NCBI RefSeq assembly: GCF_009730915.1
Contig: NC_052496.1
Span: 1,163,875 to 1,227,874 of the forward strand
Length of the DNA: 64,000 nucleotides
From: Dioscorea cayenensis subsp. rotundata
Taxonomy: Eukaryota; Streptophyta; Magnoliopsida; Dioscoreales; Dioscoreaceae
Direction of reading: 5' to 3'
Part shown: positions 52,339 to 64,000 of the stretch, in pieces
Position numbering within the stretch: position 1 is the first letter of the stretch
Layout: every line of letters begins with the position of its first letter
Program-made: the position numbers and the translations under genes
The notes under the pieces: generated by a model
What the model was told of the DNA's origin: nothing
The model's input: only the letters and a program-made list of their open reading frames with translations
Database searches by the model: none

Positions 52339-52345
52339 TATAAAA
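52339..52345 (+). promoter_or_regulatory. TATA box of CYP734A
   Basis: TATAAAA about 296 bp upstream of the CYP734A ATG. Transcription would begin near 52370, leaving a leader of about 265 bases with upstream ATGs. Confidence 0.6.
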
Positions 52346-52443
52346 CGCCATTGCATCCAGGACTCCTTAATTTCTCTCCCTACGCTCTTCAACATCTTCC
52401 TCCCCTTTTTTTTTCTTTCTTTCTTTTTATTATTATATTATGT

Positions 52444-52590
52444 ATGTATATGTATATATTTCTTTGGAGGAATATTCAAGCTAAGCATCTCTCTGTCTCT
52501 CTTCTTCAGTTCTTTGTCTACACTGAGCTCATTGATTGTAATCCAATAGTTTTATCAGTGGCAACACTAGTACTTCTGATCATTAAGTAA
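52444..52590 (+). other. Upstream ORF in the CYP734A leader (48 aa)
   Basis: An ATG at 52444 (a second in frame at 52450) opens a 48-residue frame ending TAA at 52588-52590, 44 bases before the main ATG. The product is hydrophobic (ending SVATLVLLIIK). A second upstream ORF in another frame runs 52440-52484 (14 aa). Both lie downstream of the TATA box, so they should be in the mRNA unless spliced out. They would be expected to lower main ORF translation. Confidence 0.5.
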
Positions 52591-52634
52591 GAAATTAAGG
52601 AGGAGTGGCTAGAAGAAGAAGAAGAAGAAGAAGA

Positions 52635-55529
52635 ATGAAAGACACGTTGTTGACTTGGTTGTGGGCTTGGATATGGCCACTAGTCTGGCTAGCTCTGAGC
52701 TTGGTGATAGTGATGAAGATCATGGAGGTGTTTTACTTGAGACCAAAGAGGATCGAAAAGCATTTCTCAAGGCAAGGGATAAAAGGACCTTCATACCGCT
52801 TTTTCATTGGTAATATGAAGGAGATGGTCACTTTGATATTTGAAGCCTCCTCCAAGCCCATGCTGCCTTGCAATTCTCACAACATCTTGCCCAGAGTTCT
52901 CTCCTTCTACCACCACTGGAAGAAGATTTTTGGTATATATCTTTAATTAATTTTCTCCCCTTCTTTTAATTTGAATCTTTCTTTTCTGTCAGTTAACCGA
53001 TGTCTGTGAGTTCCACCAGTACAGTTGTATCAACAGTTGTTCCTTCTCGACTCGAGTCATCATCTTGTATTATGACATGCCATCTTTTTTTTTTTCTTCT
53101 ACTTTTGCTTTGCTAAATTAATTTTTTTTTCTTTTTTGATTTTTTCTAAGTTAAAATTGAAATTCTTTTTTAGTCCAAGTATACAAAATTCTCTTGCTCT
53201 GTGCTTAACTCTGTATCTTCTGGCCGTCCCGATACATACATTGCGGTTGTCCTGCCCCTTTTCTGATCGAGTCCTATTATGGTCGCACTTAAATTATTAT
53301 TATTATTATTATATATATATATATACTTCAGAGACGTTCTAGCTGTGTCTAAATATTTTTCAAATTCAATATGCAATTGCCTCTCTTTTCCTTTGTTTGT
53401 TTTTTTTTTTTTTTTTTGTTTTTTTAATAATAGACGATAATCGTCTTTTTTTATGAATATAAACAGATCTGAATCTTGGGATGTCGATATATATACGATG
53501 TATAAGAATATTATGAAATCCCGGGTGAGCGATGCATGGAGCAGATCTTGTTGGGGAGAGATTTGAACCTATGATCTCCCCCTTACACTTTGATGTCATA
53601 CCATTAGGCTATCAAATGGTTGACCTCTTTTCCTTTGTCACCCCGGCTAGCTGAGATGAGTATTAATATTTTGGGGATTAATTATATATCGAAATATATA
53701 TATATATATTGCTTAGCTCCTACTGTTAATTATGCATCTGCTAGATGAGAAGAGAAAAGAAATATAGATAAGGATGGATGATGATGACCCAAATTATTAA
53801 TGATAAGGTAATTAATTATAAGTAATTGGTGATATATATATATATATATATATACATGTGATGCATGTTGTTGCAGGCTCCACATTTGTTCTCTGGTTTG
53901 GACCCGTAGCTCGTCTCACCGTCGCCGATCCGGACCTCATCCGAGAGATCTTCGTGTCTCGATCCGAATACTTCGAACGATATGAAGCTCATCCTCTGGT
54001 CCGGCAGCTCGAAGGCGAGGGCCTCGTCAGCCTCCGAGGCCAGAAATGGGCTCACCATCGGAAGGTCATCAACCCAACATTCCACATGGATAATCTCAAA
54101 GTACGTACTAACAAAATAAAAACATTAAAAAAAAAAAGAAAATAGGATGAAAATATTAATTTTAATGTAAATTTCGTGCATTATTTATGTTAATTAAGGT
54201 TATGCATGTGTATGTAATATGTATTGTCATCAGCTGTTGATGCCGCTGATTGGCAAGCGCATGGTAGAGATGGTGGAGAACTGGTCGTCCAAATCATCAT
54301 CAGGAGAGTTTGAGATAGATGTCTATGATTGGTTCCACAGCTTGACCGAGGATACCATCAGCCAAACAGTGTTTGGTAGAAGCTATGAAGACGGCAAGGC
54401 CGTTTTCCAATTGCAAGCTCAGCAGATGCTCTTTGCAGCTGAGGCCTTCTACAAAGTCCTCATTCCCGGCTACAGGTTTGTTAATTATTAATAATCATCA
54501 TCATTTTGCGCAGACTAGCTACCATATATATATATATATATATCTATAACTACGTGCACGCAACAAACATACACACACTGCACGTACACATGACACATAG
54601 ATACATATACACAGCTAGTAGTACTCATGATCATCACATACACATTTATAATTAATATTAATTTCTTGTGTCGTAGATATTTACCGACAAAGAAGAACAC
54701 CATCTCATGGAGGCTAGAGAAAGAAATAAGGAGCAAATTAGTGAGGCTAATCTTTAAACGGAAGGACGATCATGAAGATGAAGAGAAGACTGCAGGGGAG
54801 GATGGGAGAGCAAAGGACCTGCTGGGCCTGATGATAGATGAGAGCAGGAAGCTGAGAGGCAGCAGCAACATGATCATCAGTGTCCAAGACATAATGGAGG
54901 AGTGCAAGACATTCTTCTTCGCTGGCAAGCAGACCACCTCCAGCCTCCTCACCTGGGCCACCGTTCTCCTCGCCATGCACCAGGACTGGCAGGAGAATGC
55001 GCGCCACGAGGTGCTCAGCGTGTGCGGGCCATGTGACATTCCCACCAGGGACCACCTCTCCAAGCTCAAGACTTTGGGTATGGTGCTCTACGAGACTTTG
55101 AGGCTCTACCCCCCGGCCGTGGCCACCATTCGAACCGCCAGAGCAGACGTCGACCTCGGGGGGTACCAGATCCCGCGCGGCACTGAGCTGCTCATCCCCA
55201 TCATTGCCGTCCATCACGACACCACCCTGTGGGGTCCTGACGCGGCGGAGTTCAATCCGGCGAGGTTCTCTGAGGGCGTGGCACGCGCCGCCAAACACCC
55301 GGCGGCTTTTATCCCCTTCGGGCTGGGGGCGCGCACATGCATAGGACAGAACCTGGCTCTCATGGAGGCCAAACTGACAGTGGCTATACTTTTGCAGAGG
55401 TTCTGGTTTCGGCTGGCGCCAAGCTACGTCCACGAGCCCACCGTCCTCATGCTCCTTTACCCTCGCTACGGTTCACCCATCATCTTCCGCCATTTGTCTT
55501 CACCCCGACACGATCACGCTTCCACGTGA
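52635..55529 (+). CDS. CYP734A: Cytochrome P450 CYP734A (brassinosteroid C-26 hydroxylase, BAS1-like)
   Basis: ER-anchored monooxygenase of the CYP72 clan that inactivates castasterone and brassinolide by C-26 oxidation (family knowledge). Four exons: 52635-52932, 53877-54100, 54234-54475 and 54677-55529; phases close and give 538 aa. Seen: an N-terminal anchor (TWLWAWIWPLVWLALSLVIV), CYP734A-type blocks NILPRVLSFYHHW, EAHPLVRQLEGEGL and KWAHHRKVINPTFHM, I-helix FFFAGKQTTS, K-helix ETLRLYPP, FNPARF, and the heme-binding loop PFGLGARTCIGQ with its Cys ligand. All catalytic motifs are intact. The last exon is strongly GC-rich compared with its surroundings. The first intron contains a SINE and (TA)n tracts. 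The leader has upstream ORFs. Family assignment is firm; substrate range is inferred. Confidence 0.94.
53383..53396. repeat. Left target-site duplication of SINE (14 bp)
   Basis: CTCTTTTCCTTTGT, repeated perfectly at 53625-53638. Confidence 0.85.
53397..53624 (-). mobile_element. tRNA-derived SINE in CYP734A intron 1
   Basis: A unit of about 228 bp, reversed relative to the gene, flanked by a perfect 14-bp duplication. On the minus strand it starts GTCAACCATTTGATAGCC and carries a Pol III A-box-like TAGCCTAATGGTA and, about 30 bp on, a B-box-like GGTTCAAATCT. It ends in a long A-rich tail (T-run at 53397-53425 on the plus strand). No coding sequence. All features match a plant tRNA-derived SINE; the family name is not assigned. 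Confidence 0.85.
53625..53638. repeat. Right target-site duplication of SINE (14 bp)
   Basis: Perfect copy of 53383-53396, directly next to the 5' end of the SINE. Confidence 0.85.
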
Positions 55530-56900
55530 CCGCTCACATGCAATCTCCATCCTTTTCCTTTCTTATTAATTAGCTTATTTATTATTATTATTATTATTAT
55601 TTCTTTTCAGGTGCACACACATACACACGTATATATATATATATATATATATATCTATGCTAGGAATTAATTCCCTTTGTACTTTTAAAAGAAGAAAGCA
55701 GCAATTAACAAAGAAGTAGTTTGCTTTTGCTGCTGCTGCTCCTCCTCTCTTTATGGAACTCTTATCATATGATGTAACATTTCTCGTTGATCTTTTGTTT
55801 TTCCTTTTCTTCTATGGTACTTTTGTATGTATCGGAAGAGAAATTTAGACTGAATTCTCACTCACTTGTGTTGAAATTTTATAAGACAACGTTCAAATGT
55901 ATAATTACTACTTGATTTGCTTAAGACGGTGTGTGTGTATATACATCCACACACACATTAAATATGAAGTTTTGTCTCTTTGTTGTTCCTATTTCAGCAT
56001 GATACTTTGATGGTTATTTTGGCCTTTTATATTTGTTATAATAATTAATAGTACGTGGTTTGCGAACAGCTAGGTTGTACATGTGTTTATTTATCTGTTT
56101 AATTATTTTTATTAATTAGCTGAAAAAAAGTGGTAAGCAATGGAAATGCTAGCTGGTTGTGAGCATGCAAAGTGCAGGGGTTCTGTTCCAGTGCATGGGA
56201 GCAGATGTATTTATGATGTATGTGAAATGATAGAGGAGAACATTGGAGCAGATCGAGGGGTAGACGACAGCATCAATTGTAGACAAGGATGAGAGGACAA
56301 AGGGCCCACTCAGTTGGACAAAGTTTACAAAGTGCATGCTCTCCTCCCACCACCAATTCCCATAGCAATTAGCAATTAGCAATTAGTAATCAGCAATGAG
56401 GATATATATATATAGAAATGGTAAGCTGGCACCAAACGACATCTGCCTACCTACCGACCATACGAGCCATGGCCTGGACTGCACTGCATCAACATAAACT
56501 CCGTTACTCCAGCACTAGCATTAGCATGAATAAGCATCAACTATAATGGCAATTAATCCAGGCCTTGTTTAGACAGGTTTTCAAATATTTACGTACGGAT
56601 CACAATTTATCAGAGCTGGCATTCGTTTGAAGCCATTATAAATATTGCACATATATATAGGACGGACATCAACACATGGATGCCACACCGTTCTGCTATC
56701 CCCTTGTTCATTATAACCATCAGAATAACTGCAGATCATGACGGCCTATCAATTCATTCATTCATTCATTTATTATAGTTGTTGATGCTAGTGCCAGTCC
56801 TCTATCCAGCTGAAACTATCTAATTCATATTAATCACTTCAACTGACCTCATTAATTAGTGAAGATCATCTTGGTTAAGCTTTATTCTCCTTGTTAGCCA

Positions 56901-56935
<35 letters not shown>

Positions 56936-58024
56936 TGGAATTGAATTGGATGAGCACGAAAGCTTAAGTGAGTTGAAACAGCATTAACCTCGTTAATTAA
57001 TTAGTAATGACCAGCCAGTGCTGATTTATTTTATCAGTACACTGTAATTTAATAAAAGTTTTAAATATCAATTAATATGTACGTACGCATGGCCTTATTA
57101 GTTATTAGTGTGAGTGGCTGGTTGTGGGACAACAACACGCAAATGCCGTTGCACACACTCCTTTCAGAGTCTTGGACCTTTCATAACTGTTGTGGAGTTT
57201 GTGAACAAAAGGGAATTCTTTTCAGGCAGCCTTTTCACGGGAGAGGGATCTCTTGGGTCCTCTTCTCGCTTTGAGGAACCATATCCGTACAGAGTCATAG
57301 ATAGATGCGCTCCGTTTGTTTATCCACATGGAAGCACTCATTTCTAACTAAGATTCTTAAAAACTGTAAAAAATGTTGGGTTAGCAATAAAAACGATTTA
57401 TCCTGATCTGCTTGTACACAGGAGCCAGAGCTAGAGCCAGAGCCAGCCAAACATTTCTTCGCTGACTAAAAAGTGAACATCATAACCACATCAACAGACA
57501 CGGTCTGACCTGATCGCCACCCAAGGAAACACAGTCAGGGGGCACCAACTTCATCCCACTCCTAAGACTGGGTTAACATTGATTCACCACTCCCTTTTCT
57601 CCCTATCAATATGCGTATACTCAATTGCCATGATGATGATGATGATGATTCTTTTGGACGCACCATTGTCGATATATTTTCAATGGAATACATATAACTC
57701 AAGCTTGCACATATTTACAATTTTATTCAGGGTAGAATTCCTACAGAAGAGAAGAAGCTTAAAGCAGTTCCCCACTCCTATCTCTTTGTGCAAGGTACAC
57801 GTCATATAACAATACATGAGAAGACCGTGCACTCATCAAGATTCAAAGGAAAAGAGAGACAACCAACCATCAGCCGGTGTTGGAACTTGGAAGTGATACC
57901 AATCGGAGTTTATAGGTCCGTCCTAACAGAGGTCCAATCCAATACTTTGTAACCCTGCAAGAGGCATGCAAATAAAACTTTTAAAGAATGGAGGCAGTAT
58001 TTGAATTTAAGCTCACACTACAAT
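55530..58024. other. CYP734A 3' region and intergenic spacer
   Basis: The P450 3' untranslated end is followed by AT-rich spacer with (ATT)n at 55578-55600, (TA)n at about 55630-55653 and 56902-56932, and (GATGAT)n near 57630-57650. No supported gene. Confidence 0.45.
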
Positions 58025-59938
58025 TTATCTCAATCTCAGGAACACAGCTTTACCATCAAAGTTTCTGATAAAAACTCCCTCTTCCGCACAAGTCTCCAAA
58101 AAATTAAACCAAGAAACAGCTTATTATATGAACCAATGATTATCAGAAAGATATGAGATAATGGAAAGCTGGCGTTAATCTTCTTACATTCCAATTTGTC
58201 CATGTTCCACAGTTCCATGTTGCTTTCACCTGACAATATTATATATCTGTCCAGTTCGGACTTAAGACCTGACAACAGTACAAGACAAGATGAAGGCATG
58301 CATGAACCAGGCCCAGATCAACAGTAAGTAGTTTAAATATGCCAGCCAAAGAGACGACAATAAAATGAAAAACATCACTAAAAGTAACAGTAGGTGGACC
58401 AAAAGAAAAGAGTAAAGTATGCTATCATTCTTCAAGCAGAATAAGCCAGCAAAATTCCTTGCCATCACAATCAATGATCAAACAATTACAAGTAAACCAA
58501 AACACATGCGGTAAGGCTATTCATGAGACCAAAACCTTTGCTGCTATAGATACTTACAACTAAAACAATTATAATGATGAGAAGACAAAATGTACCATCA
58601 CAATATCTTTATACCGGACTTTCATCCATCAATAGCTGTATCTCTCAAGGCAAGTAACAATGTTACCTTGATCACAAGCATGATTATGAGCAAATACAAC
58701 AACCAGAGTTTGTTGCAACAATTCCATCCACATGACAGTACATGAAACATTTTCAATCACAACAGAAGCATTGAAGCTTGAATAGAACTCAAGATACAGT
58801 TTAGTACCAAAGCAGCAAGGATGATAATTAGATAAAAGTCGCAAACTGCCATAAAAATGAATACTTAAAGTATACAAGGAATACCTTTCACATGAACCTG
58901 TTGAATCATGCTCTGCAGGAATTAGTCCATAATATTAATAAAAGAGAGAGAAATACACTCACAATGCTGAGAAACCAATCCACTGTTGTTTCTGTAAGTG
59001 CCTCGGCCCATTGGTAAGAGTCTTCCACTTTCAACTTGAGGCTGAATAAAAGATGAAGATCCTGGATTACTAAGACTCAAAGAGAACATGTGCTCTAACT
59101 AGATTATGTAAATGAGACTGAAGAAATTAAACAGGGGAAAGAAAATCAAAGCATCCTTGACCAAGGAAAGCAACACCCTATAGGATTTGAGCACAACATG
59201 CTTAACTGAAAAAAATTGCCAAGATTTATATGAGCTAACCGAATGAAAAGAAACCTGAGGAGCTATTCTGGATAGGTTGTGGCACAGAAAATGTTGTTCC
59301 TCTCATTCAAAAACCCATCTATTCAGACATTAATGGCCTTGAATCTCAAGTAGCATATATTTCATTCCTCAAACTTTAGTGCATTAAAAGATGAAAACCC
59401 AGCTAGAAGCGGAAGCAATAAGCGGAAGCAATACCACAATAGTACATCAAGCCTCCTTACATGCAGGAAGGCATCCACAATAGAATAATTGCTACATTTC
59501 TCCACAACTAGTTTTGACATCAGATAATCCTATCCGTGATTTTTATATTGTCTGATAAAATAAACAAATAGTTGGTATATATGATCATGGTTGCTCAAAA
59601 GGGTACAAGTAAAAAATCAGCCACATGTGTTAGCTGAAAACAATACTGTTACTGATAATAGAAATAACATGTTTAATATAAATATAATTGGCAAAATTTC
59701 TTAATGATTGCTCGATTCATGAAATTTTGAAATAGACACTGAGCAAATAAAATTTATAAATTTGATCAAGGTCAAGGATATAGAAATTTAAGAATTAAGG
59801 GGCAAACATTTGGGGGAGAATATATGATTGGAGACATACCAAGAGGCTATGAGCTGTGATGAAGCTGAAATTTCTACCACATATCTGTACCAATCTCACC
59901 TGGGATCCATAATTCACTTCATTGATTACAAGCGCCAT
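58025..59938 (-). other. Candidate exon chain of unknown gene (or spliced 3' part of the ENT gene)
   Basis: Five minus-strand segments bounded by plausible splice sites join in phase into one open frame of about 134 codons: 59840-59938 (acceptor TTTAG directly before ATGGCGCTT), 58963-59061 (donor GTGAGT), 58885-58912, 58188-58268 (donor GTAAGA) and 58025-58119 ending TAA. The peptide includes VEDSYQWAEALTETTVDWF and SNMELWNMDKLE and matches no family I recognise. Each segment is only 9-33 codons, so open frames could arise by chance. An alternative reading of 58963-59061 in another frame is also open. Confidence 0.25.
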
Positions 59939-61855
59939 CTAAAGATATAGTTCCTATACCACAGAAATGCTTTCCCATCTTCAGAACTTCATAATTAAAT
60001 ACCATGTATAAATCATTCATTGGTTTGCTGCATCAACTATAAGAAGACTTACATATGTCAACAATTGGTATGCGAAAACCCCAGACAAAAGCAAGAGTTC
60101 CTCAAACAAAACAGGCTTAGCTTTGCCCAGTGGTAAACATTTAAGTTATTTTGCATAACAAACAATTAGAAGAAAAACAAAAAAAGCATATAGCATTGGC
60201 CGCATAAAGTTAAACCAAAAGAATTAAATTGCCAACAAGAAACTAGTTTATCTTCTGTTTCTAGAAATTAGCAAGTTAGAAAAATATACTAGTTGCAGGC
60301 ATGCTTTCACTTCTAGTGAGTAAATTACAACACTTGAGTTGAAGCAGCTTTTCCTTATAGAATTTGAAGTATTATCTCAATCATCTATGCCTGAAGGACA
60401 TTTCATAGCATTGACTTGCAATAAGTTTTTTACATAAGGTTTAAAGTAAAGAATAGCCGATATCTTATCCTATCCTCCAAAATCGAAAGATGTCCGTCAA
60501 TAAAGACCAGAAAATTTTGAGATCTTTTAGAATCCCTAAGTGCATAAAACTCGGCTTACTATTCCAGCTTCTGTTTGAAAAAAAAGGATAATATTTTAAA
60601 CCAATGTGGGTTGCAGCTACTAACAATTATCAAGTTCTGATAATAGTTGAATCAATCCTTAGTTTAAGCTTACAAATCCACCACCATCCTTCCTTGAAAT
60701 GCAAAAGAAAACAATGCATAGCACGCTTCAATAGATCTGCAAGTGAAACTTTCAAGAATCCAAGTTGAAAGACTAGCTGGTATATTCGAGGAATTGAGTT
60801 TATTTCTATAAAGCATGTATTGCAGGCAGACAGACATGCCTGAAAAAAATAAGAAATAGAAGTAAAGATAAAAAATTAAAAATAAAAAAAACAAACCATA
60901 CTGACTTAGTTGCAACTTGCAACAACCAGATGGAAATGTTGCATACTGTCTGAAGTGCAAGAGTGGTGACAAAGCCCACCATCATCTTGAACCTTTGGAA
61001 GCAACAATACAAACCTCCTACATTGGCCTGAAAAAGGCATTTGAAGTATCAAATATGTCCTCAAATAGAAGATGTCTTAACAGTGTTGTACCTATTGATC
61101 AAACCAACAAACTGAAAAAATGATCCAACAAAGCCAAATGCTTTAAACTCTGCAAGAGACAGCTCAATCCCCAAACCACGAACCTAATGAGGTAGATGCT
61201 TGCTCATAATAGGCATAGCAAAAGTTAAAATTGGTCCTTGTTCTTTCCTACTGGAACTTACAAGATTTGCTATAATCGTTGAGTGTTTTAGGTGTTTTAC
61301 GAAAGAAATACTTAATTAGTTGTCAGAGATGCAGCAGTTAAACTTGTTGTCATTGTAGTTTGCACAGGGTTACTCAGCAGTTCATCAGGTTAAGCTAATG
61401 AACTAAAAAATTAATGGATGGAACTGCTTCAAATTCATTCAGAAAAACGATTTCAATATTACAAACCAAAATCACTTTCGATTAACATATTCACTCGATA
61501 AGTTTCTAAAGTCATTGCTACAATTATTTCTTTCCCTGGCAATGATTATAATCAAATTAAAACTATAGTCACAATGATGTCAACATCACAACCATACAAG
61601 GAGACAAAAGTTATACAAAAAAAAATCACAAATCTGGCTAAGTATGCCTTAGGTATAAAATATTTCATTGATTTGCATGAAACTTTATATTACAAAATTT
61701 CTTCCTAAAGTAATTCACTCTTAATTACATATATTAGATACTGAAAATGAACTTGTTCGTTCCTGCTTTATGTTGCAGCAAGACAAATATAAAAGAATTG
61801 AACAAATATGAAACATGACAATGGCCATGGACGAACTTTCAGTTAACTAAACCTG
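59939..61855. other. Intron or spacer downstream of the ENT exon
   Basis: No AT microsatellites and a base composition like the introns of neighbouring genes, which suits transcribed DNA. One more open segment with splice-like ends on the minus strand lies at about 61092-61186. Nothing recognisable. Confidence 0.3.
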
Positions 61856-63299
61856 CTACGAGTTATGGGAAGACACTAAATGCCTTACCTCTAATAAGTG
61901 TTCATCATTCGATATATGAAGCACGAGACGAAGGTCTGTCAACAGATTTTCCTTCTCCCAACTTAAAGGTCCAGATGCATATAATGCCATTATGGTGCAT
62001 TTGTAGGCATGTAATTCTTGACGATGGACTTCAGCTGCCAAGTCTTCGTAAGAACAAGATGTTTCTCTTCCTGCCCCAATAAAAGCTTCCACTTCATCAT
62101 CTTGACTTTCCAATTCAGGGGTTGGACTACTTACTGGATGATCAGCTGACTCATTTGGAATACTGCTAATACTACAACTACCAACAGATTCAGAATCATT
62201 AGAGTCTAAACTCCCTAGAAAGAAATATCTGTCTTCATTAGGCCTTGCCCAGTCTGAGTCTGTTTCAAAAAATTCAGTTGCCCTATTGTTGTTTAAGGAA
62301 GAATTCATGTAGTTTCCACCGAGCAGTTTACACGGTGAAGCAACGGCATTTACCTTTTTTAGGGATTTTGATGAAGCCATTACAGTCATTGTTTTGCATC
62401 TTCCCTCTTTCTTGACAGTTCCAATCATCCTACAGGCTCCAATACCATCCTCAACAGGTGGAAGACAAATCCGGCATCTTTTCTTCAGGTTGATGGCATA
62501 ATCTGCAGCATCATAATGTTTTTTGGCAAAAGATAAACCATCTCCAGAACAGTTTCTCGACTCAAGACATGACTGAGGCATCCCATTGCTTACATTCCTA
62601 TTCTTTGACTGTCCTTTTATGGTTCCATTGTCACATTTCCTAGGCTCCTGAAAAAAAAATCATGAAATTGTAAAAACCATAAAAGGAACAGGAGAACAGT
62701 CCAGAATCCTAATTAATGACAAGGAATTTTTCAGATGACTTGAGGACAAAAGAATGCTATCTGCATGAGATGCAGTATGCACAAACTAACTCTTTCCTGA
62801 TAAATGCCAATTTGAACGATTAAAAAAAACTCTCCAATCATATCCCTTAATTAAGAAAAGGTTCATGGCAAAATATAAAATGAGATGTAGGTGCAACTAC
62901 CTGATGAATAACAACCCATTTGTTGTCCTGCCAATCTTGCTGCAGCCGAATATTTGACATGTGGGCTCTGGTAACCTTAGTTGCCCCAAGAATCCTAACT
63001 GAGATCAAACCTCCATAAGCAACCTCTGTCACTTCTGCGACACTCCATGAGTTATTTTCAAAGACCTCAACAGAATCACCGGGGACCAAACTCCCAGGAC
63101 TATCTATTGGAGGAGGGCATGGCCTAATGGCCTTTCGCGGTACTCTTTCAATGGCATCACCCCTGTCAAATAAGGGGATATCATACTGCACTTGATAGGT
63201 ATGACCATTCCCTGAGATGATCTTAGCACAGCGCCAGGAGTGCACGGGTACCTCCTTCAGGCTCAAGATCTCAACCTTGTTTCCTTTCTTCAATCTCAT
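61856..63299 (-). CDS. Agenet (Tudor-like) and ENT domain protein, plant Tudor-like family
   Basis: Probable nuclear chromatin- or RNA-linked reader. Two exons are clear: 62901-63299 (133 codons) and 62647 down to 61889 (253 codons), joined in phase 0 at GTAGTTGC / TTTTTCAG. The N-terminus MRLKKGNKVEILS, IISGNGHTYQVQYD, RVPRKAIRPCPPP and GDSVEVFENNSW marks two tandem agenet modules (about 1-65 and 70-130). A low-complexity middle follows, then an ENT domain (about 328-386) with EVHRQELHAYKCTIMALYA and LSWEKENLLTDLR. Reading straight on, the protein ends at 61856 (396 aa). But a strong donor (GAG|GTAAGG) at 61889/61888 means the true end may lie in exons further down. An acceptor just before the ATG (GATACAG) shows a leader intron upstream. 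Confidence 0.8.
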
Positions 63300-64000
63300 G
63301 ATTGAACCTGTATCAAAACTAAAATTACTTGAGAAACTCAGCCCAATGATTGGGAATTAAAAAAAAACTAACTTTAGATCAAGTCACAGACGCAATAACA
63401 TAAAATAAATAAATAAATAAATAAAATAAAGGACTGGATCGAATGAAATATAGTGAAATTGTTTTTCAAGGAGTCATCTATTCTAGAAGGATTCATGAGA
63501 GAGAAACATCAAACGATGCAATCAAGATAAGGTTGCAGAAGTACATGTAGCTATGTGTGAAATCTTGCATACTTCTAATTCCAGGTGATCCTGATCCAAC
63601 ACAGAAAGCTTGCACGCATACACTGGCAATCAAGGAACTCACATACGAATAATAATAGATTAATAATAATAATAACAAATACGATCAGGAACAGGATCAA
63701 TTTTTTCTTTGAAAAAACTGAAAATAAAATAAACTTTGTTTCTCTAGAATCATCCACGAGGAAATGAGTTCAAAGAATCCCTGCAAAACAAAAGAATGAT
63801 CACACGATCAACACCCATCGTTACCAATCGCGATCACTCAACAACCGTAGCATCAAAAACACCGATGCTCACTGGTTTCTTCAAATACTAACTAATCACC
63901 ATGAGTTCATCATCACAAAGAATCCCCAGGACACCAGTTCTAATGTCCTAATGTCCAATCATTAAACAACATAGAAACAAAAAACTCCAAGAAACAGAAA
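63300..64000 (-). other. 5' leader and leader introns of the agenet/ENT gene
   Basis: Upstream of the ATG at 63299 is an acceptor about nine bases away, then intron-like sequence with (AATA)n at about 63403-63427 and (AAT)n near 63653-63677, and another acceptor-like TTTTGCAG near 63782-63789. No coding exon is recognised; the gene start probably lies beyond the window. Confidence 0.4.

Noticed and set aside
53520-53640. True tRNA gene on the minus strand
   Set aside because: A and B boxes are present but no cloverleaf or acceptor stem is seen, and the unit has an A-tail and target duplication, so it is a SINE.
54747-55433. 228-codon open frame antisense to the last CYP734A exon
   Set aside because: Shadow of a GC-rich exon; no family motifs, while the plus strand carries all P450 signatures.

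Overview
The window is nuclear DNA from a flowering plant. The genes are split by many GT-AG introns, the intergenic DNA is AT-rich and full of (TA)n microsatellites, the transposon remains are of plant type, and the gene families are plant-specific (UGT73, Shaker K+ channel with ankyrin and KHA domains, CYP734A, agenet/ENT protein). GC-rich codon use in the UGT and P450 coding sequences hints at a monocot, but this is inference and the species cannot be named from the sequence. I see no prokaryotic operon, CRISPR array or viral gene.

Layout: 1-2395 (-) holds the 5' exons of cohesin SMC3. 3860-5036 holds a 5'-truncated LINE with a perfect 18-bp target duplication. 5943-7484 (+) is an intronless UGT73-type glycosyltransferase. 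8016-15407 (-) is a 14-exon CCR4-type deadenylase (homolog 6 type). 17152-17856 (-) encodes a secreted EG45/plant natriuretic peptide-like protein. 18-25 kb is a repeat-rich gap with a 420-bp foldback element, two related LTR-like fragments and a CACTA-like fragment. 26456-29987 (+) is a borate exporter (BOR). 31249-36497 (-) is an AKT1-type K+ channel, convergent with BOR. 39702-42688 (+) encodes the Ran GTPase. 43-52 kb is a second gene-poor gap with microsatellites and a degraded LINE. 52635-55529 (+) is CYP734A, a brassinosteroid-inactivating P450, with a SINE in its first intron and a 48-codon upstream ORF. 61856-63299 (-) encodes an agenet/Tudor-like plus ENT-domain protein, whose 3' structure is uncertain.

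Exon junctions were placed by hand from splice signals, homology and phase. For SMC3, CCR4, EG45, BOR, AKT1, Ran and CYP734A every exon phase closes. The Ran model gives 221 aa, the family's usual length. The genes do not form a metabolic cluster. The nearest to a functional theme is mineral transport (BOR and AKT1 tail-to-tail). I found no convincing undescribed system. The most worthwhile leads are the CYP734A upstream ORF and SINE, the GC-AG intron of AKT1, the Ran start codon on an ATTG repeat, the Cys-poor EG45 protein, and the unresolved exon chain at 58.0-59.9 kb.
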